From Sorangium cellulosum (lineage in GTDB: Bacteria > Myxococcota_A > Polyangia > Polyangiales > Polyangiaceae), in assembly GCF_004135735.1 (NCBI RefSeq), contig NZ_CP012670.1, positions 9,247,501 to 9,311,500 of the forward strand: a stretch of DNA of 64,000 nucleotides, in the 5' to 3' direction. Position 1 is the first letter of the stretch, and every line of letters begins with the position of its first letter. The notes beneath the pieces are model-generated. The model had not been told where the DNA came from, ran no database searches, and worked only from the letters and a program-made list of their open reading frames with translations. Below, piece by piece: positions 1-9,086 of this stretch. The position numbers and the translations under genes were made by a program.

Positions 1-253
1 CGAGCGCCACCCCCTTGAAGGGGCGCAGGAGGAAGGGCACGTCGAGATCGACGTCCACGGCGCCGGGGCGGAGCTCCATGCTGCCTTTCAGCTTCACCCC
101 CTTCACCGAGAATCCCAGCTCGGCGCGCCGGTCATCGCGCCACGTGAGGAAGGGCTGATACTCCGCGTACTGCTCTCTGTACTGTGCGATCGCTCGTTCG
201 GTCGCCAGCTTCGCCTCTTGGTCGTTCAGGTCATGTTCGATCGTGTGTTTCAT
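1..253 (-). CDS. PHA-granule-associated (PHA_gran_rgn-like) protein, partial
   Basis: This is the first 84 codons of a gene that runs off the left edge. The ATG at 253 is preceded on the minus strand by a GAGGT motif at suitable spacing. The protein opens with MKHTIEHDLNDQEAKL and contains an AELGF segment followed by LLRPFKG. This order (charged amphipathic N-terminus, a short beta region, then LL-x-PFKG) matches the small polyhydroxyalkanoic-acid-system proteins, about 90-110 residues long, that associate with PHA granules. The assignment is by motif resemblance only, and the C-terminus is not visible. A 3-hydroxyacyl-CoA dehydrogenase is encoded elsewhere in this window but is not linked to it. 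Confidence 0.6.
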   Translation of the reverse strand, partial: MKHTIEHDLNDQEAKLATERAIAQYREQYAEYQPFLTWRDDRRAELGFSVKGVKLKGSMELRPGAVDVDLDVPFLLRPFKGVAL

Positions 254-677
254 GGGACCTCGCAGTTGGGTTCAGAGGCACATCGCGAGAACCGGCCAGT
301 GAGCCGCCCACCGCGGGCGCTTCGCGGGCAAGCGCGGTACCCGGCCGATTTCCTCCGTGAATACCACGGATGCCCCCCACCCGCGGGGCGTTGACTCGCC
401 TCCTGACTCGAAATCTGCATTGTGGGACATTTCGCCGCGCCCGGCACCGGCGCGCGCGGCCAGCGCGCCGCCGGGCAGCCCGTCGCGGAGGCGGCGCGGA
501 TCGCGGCGATCTCGGCGCGGATCGCGCGGATGAGCCCGGCCACGACGGGCCACGGTCCCGGCACGCCTGAGCCCGCTGCCGCGCCGGGGGGCGCCCGGGG
601 TCGAGGACCACAGGCGCGCCCCCCCTGCGCGCGCCTGTGGTCATCGAGCCCGGCCTCGCGTAAAGAACAGCGCCGCC
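254..677. other. Intergenic region with a perfect 14-bp inverted repeat
   Basis: This 424-bp divergent region lies between the PHA-associated gene (-) and rseP (+). The short open frames in it show no recognisable family and no convincing ribosome binding site. The only clear structure is a perfect inverted repeat: GACCACAGGCGCGC at 606-619 and its complement at 629-642, with a 9-nt C-rich loop. It lies 35 bp before the rseP start, so it would sit in the leader or operator of rseP. Confidence 0.5.
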
Positions 678-2348
678 GTGGACCTCCTGTATTTCGCGCT
701 GCTCTGCTCCGTGCTCATCTTCGTGCACGAGCTCGGCCACTTTGTGTGCGCGAAGCTCTTCGGCGTGAAGGTCCTCACCTTCTCGATCGGCTTCGGCCCC
801 CGCGTGCTGCGCCTCAGGGGCCGCGAGACGGAGTACTGCATCGCGCTCCTGCCCCTCGGCGGCTTCGTGAAGATGCTCGAGGAGAACCGGCAGGAGGCCG
901 TGCTCCCCGAGGATCGCAAGCGCACGTTCGAGTCCCAGGCGCTCTGGAAGCGCGTGATCATCGTCATGGCGGGCCCGGCGATGAACGTGCTGTTCCCGGT
1001 GCTCCTCTACTTCGCGGTCTTCATCGGCGAGACGCGCTTCGTGCCGCCGACGGTCGGCGTGGTCCTGCCGGGGCACCCGGCCGAGGGGCGGCTCGTGCCG
1101 GGCGATCGCATCCTCGAGGTGGACGGCGAGCGCATCGGCACGTTCGCCGAGCTCCACCGCATCGTGTCGAAGAGCCCCAACCAGGAGCTCCGGCTCACGG
1201 TCTTCCGCGACAAGCAGCGCGTCGAGGTCACGGTCGTCCCGGAGGAGAAGATCGTCCAGAAGCCGCTCGAGATCGTCGACCGCGTGGGCGAGATCGGCAT
1301 CAAGCCGAGCCGCCCCGCGGCCGTGATCGGCGTGTCGCGGCCCGACTCGCCCGCCTACCGCGCCGGGCTCCGCACGTTCGACGTGGTGACGGACGTGCGC
1401 GGCACGCCCGTGAAGACGTTCGCCGACCTGGAGCACGCGCTCGAGGACAACCGCGGCGCCACGGTGCCGGTCACGTACCTGCGCCCGGTCCCGGCGCCGA
1501 ACGCGCTCGGCGGGCTGGCCAAGCTCGCGGTGTACGAGTCGGGCGTCGCCGCGCTGACCCCCGAGGCCGGCCACGGCGATCTGCTCGCGCGGACCGGCAT
1601 CGAGCCCGCGGACCTCTACGTCGCCGAGGTGCCCGAGGGCTCGGCCGAGTGGGACGCCGAGCTCCGGCCGGGCGACCGCATCACCGAGGTCGACGGCGTC
1701 GAGGTCACCGCCTGGTCGACGTTCGTCGAGCTCCTGTTCGCCGCGCCGGACCGGCCGCACGTGATCACCTGGCAGCGCGCGGGCCACCGCAAGAGCGGCA
1801 CCATCGAGCTGCGCCGCGAGGACTGGATCGACGAGTACGGCCAGCACCGCCCGCGCTTCTACCTGCGCGCGTCGAACTGGTCGCCGATGGTGGCCGAGCC
1901 GTTCGTCGACAGCCCGTCCGCGTTCCAGTTCGCGCTGGAGAGCGCGATCGACGAGACGTACGACGTCATCCGGTTCATCGTGGTCGGGATCGTCCGCATC
2001 ATCGAGGGCAAGGTCAGCATCTCCACGCTGGGCGGCCCGATCACGGTGTACGACGTGATCGGCGAGGAGGGCGCGAAGGGGGTCAGCTACTTCGTGTGGG
2101 CGATGGCGGTGATCTCGATCAACCTCGGGCTCATCAACCTGCTGCCCATCCCCGTGCTCGACGGCGGCCACCTGCTGTTCTTCACGTTCGAGGCCGTGCT
2201 GCGGCGCCCGCTGCCGCTGCGCGTCCGCGAGATCGCGAGCCTGGTCGGGCTCGTGGTGCTCATCGGCCTGATGGGCATCGCCTTCAAGAACGACGTCGAG
2301 CGCCGCTGGGACGTGATCCAGGGGCAGTTCAAGGAGCTCGTTGGCTGA
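678..2348 (+). CDS. rseP: RseP-type site-2 intramembrane metalloprotease
   Basis: This is an M50 intramembrane zinc protease, the family that cleaves membrane-tethered anti-sigma factors in regulated proteolysis. The GTG start puts the zinc motif HELGH at residues 17-21 inside the first hydrophobic segment. The C-terminal NLLPIPVLDGG motif carries the third ligand, Asp495. At 556 residues it is about 100 longer than E. coli RseP (about 450). The extra length is explained by three PDZ-like segments, near residues 126-192, 215-285 and 310-385, instead of two. The stop overlaps the downstream rsmB TTG start by 8 bp. Two ECF sigma modules in this window are plausible but unproven clients. Confidence 0.93.
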   Translation: MDLLYFALLCSVLIFVHELGHFVCAKLFGVKVLTFSIGFGPRVLRLRGRETEYCIALLPLGGFVKMLEENRQEAVLPEDRKRTFESQALWKRVIIVMAGPAMNVLFPVLLYFAVFIGETRFVPPTVGVVLPGHPAEGRLVPGDRILEVDGERIGTFAELHRIVSKSPNQELRLTVFRDKQRVEVTVVPEEKIVQKPLEIVDRVGEIGIKPSRPAAVIGVSRPDSPAYRAGLRTFDVVTDVRGTPVKTFADLEHALEDNRGATVPVTYLRPVPAPNALGGLAKLAVYESGVAALTPEAGHGDLLARTGIEPADLYVAEVPEGSAEWDAELRPGDRITEVDGVEVTAWSTFVELLFAAPDRPHVITWQRAGHRKSGTIELRREDWIDEYGQHRPRFYLRASNWSPMVAEPFVDSPSAFQFALESAIDETYDVIRFIVVGIVRIIEGKVSISTLGGPITVYDVIGEEGAKGVSYFVWAMAVISINLGLINLLPIPVLDGGHLLFFTFEAVLRRPLPLRVREIASLVGLVVLIGLMGIAFKNDVERRWDVIQGQFKELVG

Positions 2349-3858
2349 CCGGACGCGAGGTGACGGGGGCGGCGCGGCGCGCGCGCCCCAGGGCCCGGCG
2401 GGCCCGCGGCGGCCCGGCGAGGGCGGGGCGCGGGCGGTCGCGGCGCGCGTGCTCGCGCGGGTGTGGGGCTCGGACGCCTTCGCCTCCGCGGCGCTGGACG
2501 CGGAGCTGCGCCGCGCGCCGGCGCTGGATCCGCGGGACGTCGGCCTCGCGACCGAGCTCGTCTACGGCGTCCTGCGCGCGCAGGCGGCGCTCGAGGGGCG
2601 CATCGCCGAGCTCGCCGCGAAGGGCGGGTGGGCGACGGACCCGCTGGTGCGGGCGCACGTGCTGATGGGCGCGTACTCGCTCTGCTTCCTCGACCGGATC
2701 CCCGCGTTCGCGGCGGTCTCGGAGGCGGTGGCCGGCGCCCGGGCGGCCGGCGGGCCGCGGGTGGGCGCGTTCGCGAACGCGGTGCTGCGCAAGCTCGCGG
2801 CGGCGGTGGAGGGCGGCGCGCGCCCGCCGCTCGAGGCCGCGGTGGTCGCGTCGGCGCCCGGGTGGCTGCGGGGCGCCCTGCGGCGCTCGCTCGGCCGCGC
2901 GGCGGCCGAGGCGTTCCTGTCGGCCGGCCCGGTGCCGCCGCCTTCGGGGCTCTGCCTCGCGCCAGGCGAGGATCGCGACGCGTGGCTCTCCGCGCTGCGG
3001 GGCGCCGCGCCCGCCGCGACGTTCGAGGCGGGGCGCGTCTCCCCGCGCGCCATCGTCGCGCGCGGCGCGGGCGATCTCCGGCGGCTCCCCGGCTTCGGCG
3101 CGGCGTGGATCGGCCAGGAGGAGGGGGCGCAGGCGCTCGCGCTCGCGCTCGGCGCGCGCCCCGGCGAGCGGGTGCTCGACGCGTGCGCCGGCCGGGGCAC
3201 GAAGTCGTGGCTGCTGTCGCGCGCGGTGCTCCCCGGCGGCGCGGTGGACGCGGCGGACCTGTACCCGGCGAAGCTGTCGCAGCTCCGGTCGACGCTGGGC
3301 GCGCCCCCGGCGAGCTCGGAGAGCGCGAGCGCGGAGGGCAGCGGCGCGCCCGGCGGCGGCGCGCGAGGCGGCGCGGCGGGCGGCGCGACCGGCAGCGACG
3401 CGCGAGCGGCCGCCCTCGTCCGCGCGACGTACGCGGTCGACTGGACGGTGGGCGCGGGCGACGTGCCCGAGGGCTACGACCGGGTGCTCGTCGACGCCCC
3501 CTGCTCCGGGGTGGGCACGCTGCGGCGGCGCCCCGAGCTCGCGCTCCGGCGCGAGGCGGACGACCTCGGGCGCCTCGCCGACCTGCAGGTCGCGATCGTG
3601 CGCCGCGCCGCGACGCGCGCCCGGGATGGCGGCCGGCTCGTGTTCGCGGTGTGCAGCGTGCTGCGCGAGGAGTGCGAGGCCGTGGTGGCGCGGCTCGCGG
3701 CCCCGGCCGAGGACGACCTGGGGGTCCGGCTCTCGCCGGCGCCGTTCGACGCGGAGATCGCCCGCGAGCTCTCGGGGGGCGGCGAGGCGTTCCGGCTCCT
3801 GCCGCACGTGCACGGGACCGACGGGTACTTCGCCGCGATGTTCGTCGTGCGGCGCTGA
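2341..3858 (+). CDS. rsmB: 16S rRNA m5C methyltransferase RsmB
   Basis: This is an SAM-dependent RNA cytosine-5 methyltransferase of 505 residues, predicted to modify 16S rRNA (C967 in E. coli). An N-terminal NusB-like helical domain, about residues 30-150, is followed by the Rossmann methyltransferase fold. Both catalytic cysteines are visible: Cys388 in VDAPCSGVGTLRRRP and Cys438 in FAVCSVLREE. The SAM-binding motif is VLDACAGRGTKS. An Ala/Gly/Ser-rich insertion near residues 325-355 is unlike most RsmB proteins and looks like a lineage-specific linker. The TTG start overlaps the end of rseP, suggesting coupled translation. A start further downstream is possible because the first 30 residues are low-complexity. 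Confidence 0.9.
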   Translation: MADRTRGDGGGAARAPQGPAGPRRPGEGGARAVAARVLARVWGSDAFASAALDAELRRAPALDPRDVGLATELVYGVLRAQAALEGRIAELAAKGGWATDPLVRAHVLMGAYSLCFLDRIPAFAAVSEAVAGARAAGGPRVGAFANAVLRKLAAAVEGGARPPLEAAVVASAPGWLRGALRRSLGRAAAEAFLSAGPVPPPSGLCLAPGEDRDAWLSALRGAAPAATFEAGRVSPRAIVARGAGDLRRLPGFGAAWIGQEEGAQALALALGARPGERVLDACAGRGTKSWLLSRAVLPGGAVDAADLYPAKLSQLRSTLGAPPASSESASAEGSGAPGGGARGGAAGGATGSDARAAALVRATYAVDWTVGAGDVPEGYDRVLVDAPCSGVGTLRRRPELALRREADDLGRLADLQVAIVRRAATRARDGGRLVFAVCSVLREECEAVVARLAAPAEDDLGVRLSPAPFDAEIARELSGGGEAFRLLPHVHGTDGYFAAMFVVRR

Positions 3859-3948
3859 CGGCGCGCCCGCCGTCGCCCGCCGAGATGGAGTACCTTCAGG
3901 CCGCCGAGCGGTCGAACGTGAACGCCCATCGCGCCGGGAGGTCTGAGG

Positions 3949-4353
3949 ATGAAGAGAACGTACACGGGGAGCTGCCACTGCGGCGCGGTCCGCTTCGAGG
4001 CCGACATCGATCTGAGCGCTGGAACCAACAAGTGCAACTGCTCTATCTGCACCAAGACGAGGAACTGGAACGTGATCCTCAAGCCGGACGCGTTTCGGTT
4101 GCTCGCGGGAGAGGACGCGTTGAGCGACTACCAGTTCGGCCTGAAGGTTGGACACCACCTGTTCTGTCGACACTGCGGCGTGCGCCCGTTCGGGCGCGGG
4201 CATGTGGAGGAAATCGGCGGTGACTACGTGGCGGTCCAGCTTGCTTCGCTGGACGACGTGGATCTCGAGGAGCTCATCGCCGCGCCGATCAGGTACGCCG
4301 ACGGACGGAACAACAACTGGGGGGCATCCCCCACCGAGATCCGGCACCTGTGA
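3949..4353 (+). CDS. GFA-family zinc protein
   Basis: This 134-residue protein has the complete cysteine pattern of the GFA/CENP-V fold: C9-x-C11, C29-x-C31-x-x-C34 and C73-x-x-C76. These residues bind two zinc ions. The family is named after glutathione-dependent formaldehyde-activating enzyme, but most members have unknown substrates, so only the fold is claimed. A strong GGGAGG ribosome binding site lies about 10 nt before the ATG. It stands alone, 90 bp after rsmB, and converges on the FAD monooxygenase gene. Its codon use is less extreme in GC than that of its neighbours. Confidence 0.85.
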   Translation: MKRTYTGSCHCGAVRFEADIDLSAGTNKCNCSICTKTRNWNVILKPDAFRLLAGEDALSDYQFGLKVGHHLFCRHCGVRPFGRGHVEEIGGDYVAVQLASLDDVDLEELIAAPIRYADGRNNNWGASPTEIRHL

Positions 4354-4467
4354 GCGTGGCGCGCCCACCCACGGAGGCCCGGCGTCTGGACCACGCGGCG
4401 CCCCCAGGGAGGTCGTGAGCGCGCCAGAGGGTCGCCACGGCGGCGGAGCGCACGAGGTGTCAGCGGC

Positions 4468-5634
4468 TCATCCGAGGGCGCCGGCCCAGAGCTTCGCCAT
4501 GCCCTGAGCGGCTTCGGCGAAGTTCGTCTGCCGGCTTCGGCGATTGCGCTCGCTCACGAAAGCGGGATCCGGGTTGAACAGCATCGCCGCGAAACCACGC
4601 CCCGCGCCGATGATGGCGTTTGCCTTCTCGCGACGGACCGCCGTGAACCGCGGGAAGAGCTCGGAGGGCGCCTGTGGCACGCCATCGTCGAGCAGACGGC
4701 CCAAATGCCACGCGTCTTCGAGCGCCTGGCACGCGCCCTGACCGGAGGTGGGGAGCGGAGCGTGGGCCGCATCACCGATCAAGAGCACCCGCTGCCGATG
4801 CCAGAGGTCGATCGGATCGTGATCGTGCACGTAGATTTCTCGGAGGCTGTCAGCATCGGCGCAGCGGATCGTCTCCTGGACAGGCTGGGGCCAAGCGGAA
4901 AAGCGCTCCGCCAGCATCGGTCCGATGGAGCTGCGGTGCGCCGCGGCCCTGGGCATGGCCGCGGCCCCAGCGAAGTAGGCGAGCCGGCTCGAGATGGGGA
5001 CGATGCCGAAGCGCTCGCCGCATCCCCAGACATCGAGGACCGTATGGGGGTCGAAGACGTGCTCAGCGGAGCGGGCCACGCCGATCCAGCTCACGAACCC
5101 GCCGTAACGTGCCTGGTTGTCCCCCAGCACGAACTTCCGCAGGGGTGAAGACATACGCCCGTCGGCGCCGAGGACCCAGTCGGCCTCGAGCCGTCGACCA
5201 TCGCTCAGAAGGACCGCGCCTCCTTCCGCGACGCCGGTGACCCGCCGGGAGTACTCGACCGTCGCCCCGCTCTGCTCGGCAAAGCGGGTCAGAATCTCAT
5301 GCAGATCAGCGCGCAGGATCGAGTAGCTCGGCGCGCCGAGGCGCTCGTTGATGACGGACAGAGGCAGGTCTCCCAGGCGCTCACCGCGATCCGACATGCG
5401 TCGCATCGTGCGTGGCGTGCCCGCGACCCCACGCACCTCTTCCTCCAGCCCAAAGGAGCGCAACACCCGGGTCGCATTGGGGAAGGAGACGATGCCAGCC
5501 CCCAAGGTCGAGGGCCCCTCCCGCCGTTCGAACACGCGCACGTCGTGACCGCGCTGGGCCAGAACACCTGCTGCGCTGAGCCCCGCGATGCCCCCGCCGG
5601 AGATGATCACCTTCATGGGGAGAAACGATGGCAC
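4468..5634 (-). CDS. FAD-dependent monooxygenase (aromatic hydroxylase type)
   Basis: This is a 388-residue group A flavoprotein monooxygenase resembling salicylate/zeaxanthin-type hydroxylases. It has the N-terminal GGGIAGLSAA dinucleotide-binding motif, a mid-protein VLGADGRMS segment (DG motif) and the C-terminal GDAAHAPLPTSGQG motif that contacts FAD and the ribityl chain. Such enzymes use NAD(P)H and O2 to hydroxylate aromatic or polyketide-like substrates; the substrate here cannot be read from the sequence. The ATG at 5616 (MKVIISGG) is an equally good start, because the first six residues are not typical of the family. The gene stands alone, convergent with the GFA-family gene. Confidence 0.85.
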   Translation of the reverse strand: MPSFLPMKVIISGGGIAGLSAAGVLAQRGHDVRVFERREGPSTLGAGIVSFPNATRVLRSFGLEEEVRGVAGTPRTMRRMSDRGERLGDLPLSVINERLGAPSYSILRADLHEILTRFAEQSGATVEYSRRVTGVAEGGAVLLSDGRRLEADWVLGADGRMSSPLRKFVLGDNQARYGGFVSWIGVARSAEHVFDPHTVLDVWGCGERFGIVPISSRLAYFAGAAAMPRAAAHRSSIGPMLAERFSAWPQPVQETIRCADADSLREIYVHDHDPIDLWHRQRVLLIGDAAHAPLPTSGQGACQALEDAWHLGRLLDDGVPQAPSELFPRFTAVRREKANAIIGAGRGFAAMLFNPDPAFVSERNRRSRQTNFAEAAQGMAKLWAGALG

Positions 5635-5882
5635 CCGCGCGATCGGCGCGCCAGGAAGGTGCCCTCACGCGGGCGCTGCTGGCGACAGCACGTCACCGCC
5701 GGAAGCTCGGGGGTGTTCCGCTCGGAAGAGCTCCCCCGTTCTTGCCGCAGGCACGCCCATCCGGCGCCGCGCCTCCGCGCCCGGCCGCCTCCGACATCGG
5801 GAGAAGCCCGATTGTCGCGGCGTCCCCCGCCGTGAGCGCCGCTGTACGGTGCCGCGGGCGTGTGCGAGGATCGCTGTCGCGC

Positions 5883-6188
5883 ATGAAGAGGATCAAGCTC
5901 AAGCTGCACAGCGACGAATACCACCTCAGCGCCGTCGGCTTCCTGTTCGAGGGCTCCGCCCCCGAGGAGGATCCTGCCGGCGTGAAGCCGTTCTCGATCC
6001 GCAACACGGTATTCCCCGAGTTCGATCTGGAGCCCGGCGACTACGTGTTCCGCTTCAGGGTGCGGAACGGCAGCGGCAAGTTCCAGCTCCTCGCCCTCGA
6101 CCCCAGGACGAACCAGAGCACCCGCGCGGACTTCGACACGGCCAACGGCGCCGAGGGGCTCACGTTCAAGTTCAAGGTGACGCCATGA
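5883..6188 (+). CDS. Conserved hypothetical small protein
   Basis: This 101-residue protein begins MKRIKLKLHSDEYHLSAV and is predicted to be mostly beta-strand, with alternating charged and hydrophobic residues and a GDYVFRFRVRNGSG segment. It has no signal peptide and no motif I recognise. Its TGA overlaps the ATG of the next gene (ATGA at 6185-6188), so the two are probably co-translated and may work together at the envelope. The upstream 248 bp, shared with the divergent FAD monooxygenase, contain no other gene. Confidence 0.7.
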   Translation: MKRIKLKLHSDEYHLSAVGFLFEGSAPEEDPAGVKPFSIRNTVFPEFDLEPGDYVFRFRVRNGSGKFQLLALDPRTNQSTRADFDTANGAEGLTFKFKVTP

Positions 6189-7477
6189 GGCGCTCCTCGC
6201 TGCCCGGGCGCGCCGCGGCGCTGCTCTCGCTCTCGCTGGCCGCACCCGCGCTCGCCCAGGGCGAGCCGCCGCCGGCGGTCCCTGCGCCGCCCGCCGCCGC
6301 CATGCCGAGCGCGCCCGTCCCGCCCGCCGCCGCGCCAGGCGCCCCCGCCGCGCCCGCCGCGCCCGCCGCGCCAGGTGTCCCCGCCACGCCGAGCCCCCCG
6401 ACCGCCGCGCCGGGCGCCCCCGCCGCGACGGCGGCGCCCTCCCCTCCGTCCGCCCGCGCCATCGCGCCGATCGCGCCCGCTTCCGGCGGGTCGATCGCGC
6501 CGGTCGCCACGGGCCGCGAGCTCGTCTTCCTCTTGCCCGCCAATGTCACGGGCGGCTCCGGGGGCGGGGCGCTCGCGCGGGTCGGCTTCGGTGTGCTCGC
6601 CGGCTTCGGCGAGGTGACGGATCCGACCGGCTGGGACGTCAGCACCGTGCTCGAGGCCGAGGTGGCGACGCAGAACGGGCTGGCCTCGCTGATCGGGCTC
6701 GCCGCGGCCGACGACGGCGCGCAGGTTCCGAGCGGCCGCCTGCACCTGTCCGCCTCGCTCGCGCGCCTCGACTTCGAGGGCAAGGGCAGCTCGGCCTATC
6801 CCCCGCTCATCTTCTACCTCGGCGGCTCCGTCGGTCGCGCCCGGTTCAACTACCTCGGCCCCGGCCCCGAGCGGCGCGACCAGAGCCTGCCGCCGACCTT
6901 CGTGCGGCGCGAGCTCATCGCGCTGCCCTGGAGCGTCGGCGCGGCGGCGGTGTACATCACCGAGGGCTGGTCGAAGCTCGCGCCGACCTTCGAGGGGCAG
7001 GTCGCGTTCGACTCGCGCTGGACCGCATCGACCGACAGGGTCTCGTGGTGCGAGCCCGTGGGCGACGTCTTCGGCAGCGTCGATCCTGACACCCAGACCA
7101 CCCGCTATGTCCCGGCCTCGCGCTGCAAGGAAGAGGTGCTCGGCGCGCCGGCGAAGAGCCAGGAGCTCAAGGTCACGGCGCACCTCGGGCTCGTCGACAA
7201 GGTCGCGGACGCGACGTTCCGCGCCTCGTTCGGCGCGAAGGTCGCGGTCGCGCTCAACGACGATGCGCCCGCCGATCTGCACGTCAACCTCCGCGCTCCG
7301 GTCTACGTGACGCTGGCGCGCGCGCCGAAAGGGACGAAGTACCGCGGCATCGTCCGGCTGTCGCCCGCGCTCAGCATCGCCCGGCTCTCGGACGGCAAGA
7401 CGGACATCGGCGGCATGCTCGAGATCAGCTTTCTCGGCCAGCGCACGATGTTCTCCGACAACTACACCGATCTCTGA
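6185..7477 (+). CDS. Exported protein with Ala/Pro-rich linker
   Basis: This 430-residue predicted envelope protein starts at the ATG overlapping the previous stop. It has a signal peptide (RRSSLPGRAAALLSLSLAAPALAQ), a long Ala/Pro-rich linker to about residue 100, and a beta-rich C-terminal domain of about 320 residues rich in Gly and aromatics. That domain includes a YLGGSVGRARFNYLGPG segment and ends in FSDNYTDL. The beta-rich C-terminal part could be an outer-membrane barrel or a periplasmic beta domain. Two cysteines (SWCEPVGD and ASRCKEE) could form a disulphide. No enzymatic motif is visible, and function is unknown. Confidence 0.75.
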   Translation: MRRSSLPGRAAALLSLSLAAPALAQGEPPPAVPAPPAAAMPSAPVPPAAAPGAPAAPAAPAAPGVPATPSPPTAAPGAPAATAAPSPPSARAIAPIAPASGGSIAPVATGRELVFLLPANVTGGSGGGALARVGFGVLAGFGEVTDPTGWDVSTVLEAEVATQNGLASLIGLAAADDGAQVPSGRLHLSASLARLDFEGKGSSAYPPLIFYLGGSVGRARFNYLGPGPERRDQSLPPTFVRRELIALPWSVGAAAVYITEGWSKLAPTFEGQVAFDSRWTASTDRVSWCEPVGDVFGSVDPDTQTTRYVPASRCKEEVLGAPAKSQELKVTAHLGLVDKVADATFRASFGAKVAVALNDDAPADLHVNLRAPVYVTLARAPKGTKYRGIVRLSPALSIARLSDGKTDIGGMLEISFLGQRTMFSDNYTDL

Positions 7478-7483
7478 TCGCAG

Positions 7484-7558
7484 CGCGCGGCCTCGCCCCG
7501 CCGCGACCGCGCGCCGCCTCGCCCCGCCGCGACCCGCGACCGCGCGCCGCCGCGACCG
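7484..7558. repeat. GC-rich tandem repeat after the exported-protein gene
   Basis: Just after the stop at 7477 there are two good copies and one degenerate copy of a roughly 25-27-bp unit built on GCGCGCGGCCTCGCCCCGCC. It is non-coding on either strand as far as I can tell and fills part of the 237-bp spacer before the GYF-domain gene. Confidence 0.6.
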
Positions 7559-7714
7559 GTCCCGCGGCCCCGGTGCCGCATCGCCCGACGCGCCGGTCCC
7601 GCCCGGCACTTTCTTGGCCCACCGCGCCATCCTCCGCTACCGACGCACGGGAGCAGCGGAGGTGCACCCGGACGCAGCATCGGGTGGGCCGCCGTTGCCC
7701 GTCACGGAGATGCG

Positions 7715-9046
7715 ATGGGCCCGAGCACGGCGTACAAGGTGGAGGGGCTTTGCGACGACGGGGTGCCGGCGCAGCGCGGCGCGGCGGGGCGCACGCAGGA
7801 GCTGTCGAGCCTCTGCAGCGCCCCCACGATGCCGGTCAGCTCGCACACCAGCATCGTGGCGGACGAGCCGCCGGAGTCGAAGCCCTGGTGCATCGATCAC
7901 GGCGACTGGCTCGAGGCCATGAGCACGGTCGCGCTGTGGCGCGCGCTGGAGATGGGGGAGCTCCCGCCGTCCACGCGCGTGTGGCGCGAGGGCCTCGAGT
8001 GCTGGACCCCCGCCGGCGAGGTGAAGGCGCTCTGCTGGACCGTCTCCCAGCCGCCACCGCGCGACGAGGCGTGCGTCGAGGAGGCGCAGGCCCTCTCCGC
8101 CGCGAGCGAGGGGCCCGAGTCCACGGGTCCGCTCAGCTTCGCGCTGACGCCGGGTGACCTCGAGGCGGTCGCGCCGCGCCTCGACTGGAGCGACCCCGCG
8201 AGGGCCCCCGAAGCGCGCGCGGACGACTGCGCGCTCGGCCCGTTGCCGATGGCCGACGCGGCGTCGCGGTCCGCGCCCCCCTCGCCGCCGCTCTCTCTCG
8301 ACATTCCGGCGTCGTTCCCGGCGATTCCCTCGTCCGCGCCGGACACGCTGCCGAGCGCTGGGACCCGGAGATCAGGCGCTCCGAAGCGCATGTCCGGACC
8401 GGCGCGCGGCGCGGTCGGCGAGGCGCCGCGCGGCCGCGGGCCGGGCGTGTGGTCGAGGCTCGCGCGCCGCGCTCGCGCTTCCCGGAGCGCGGCCGCGCTC
8501 GCCGCGGGCAGCGCGGCCTTCGTGCTCGCGCTCGGCCTCTCGGCCCTGAGCTCGCTCGCGCCCCCGGCTGCGCCGGCGAGCGCCACGGTCCTGCCCACGG
8601 CGCGGCTCGGTAGCGCCCGGGGCATCGCAGCGGCCGCTGCCCAGGCCGATCGCCCGCGCGCCCCGGCGCTCGCCGCGGCGACGCCGGGGGCCGCGGACCT
8701 CGACCGCGCCGGCACCGGCGCGGCCCTGGCGGTCGACGCGGCCCCCGCCCCGGGGACCAGCCCGGGTCCGGCGGCCGGCGCGGCCTCGACCCCGGCGGCC
8801 GGCGCGGCCTCGACCCCGGCGGCCGGCGCGGCCTCGGCCGTGGACGCTGAGGCCGCGGCGCAACCGCGTCCGCGCGCGGAGAGCGCCCCGTCGCCGGGCG
8901 CGAAGCCGGCGCCGGTGAGCCGGGGCCGCGAGCGCGGGCAGGTCCGCCTCCGGCGAGGTCGATCCGAGGCGGACACCGGGCGCGGCATCCGCTACCCCGG
9001 CCGTGATTTCGCCAGGACGGGTGCCATCCTGCGCGACTCGCGCTAA
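7715..9046 (+). CDS. GYF-domain (DUF4339-like) single-pass membrane protein
   Basis: This 443-residue protein has an N-terminal GYF_2-like domain (about residues 52-115: KPWCIDHGDW, LWRALEMGELPPSTRVWREG, then CWTPAGEV). That pattern is common in myxobacterial membrane and motility-related proteins. After a long disordered Ser/Pro/Ala region comes one transmembrane segment, about residues 260-285 (SAAALAAGSAAFVLALGLSA), then an Ala/Pro/Thr-rich tail. The tail contains three 24-bp in-frame repeats at 8771-8838. GYF-like domains usually bind proline-rich peptides, so an adaptor role is plausible; no catalytic motif is present. The ATG lies after a CACGGAG Shine-Dalgarno site. Confidence 0.7.
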   Translation: MGPSTAYKVEGLCDDGVPAQRGAAGRTQELSSLCSAPTMPVSSHTSIVADEPPESKPWCIDHGDWLEAMSTVALWRALEMGELPPSTRVWREGLECWTPAGEVKALCWTVSQPPPRDEACVEEAQALSAASEGPESTGPLSFALTPGDLEAVAPRLDWSDPARAPEARADDCALGPLPMADAASRSAPPSPPLSLDIPASFPAIPSSAPDTLPSAGTRRSGAPKRMSGPARGAVGEAPRGRGPGVWSRLARRARASRSAAALAAGSAAFVLALGLSALSSLAPPAAPASATVLPTARLGSARGIAAAAAQADRPRAPALAAATPGAADLDRAGTGAALAVDAAPAPGTSPGPAAGAASTPAAGAASTPAAGAASAVDAEAAAQPRPRAESAPSPGAKPAPVSRGRERGQVRLRRGRSEADTGRGIRYPGRDFARTGAILRDSR

Positions 9047-9086
9047 GGTGCGCGCCGCGCGGCGGTCAGCGCCGATCCCGCAGCAC

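Noticed and set aside
250..564. 104-codon minus-strand frame upstream of the PHA-associated gene
   Set aside because: No ribosome binding site, Arg/Pro-rich composition, and overlap with the probable promoter region.
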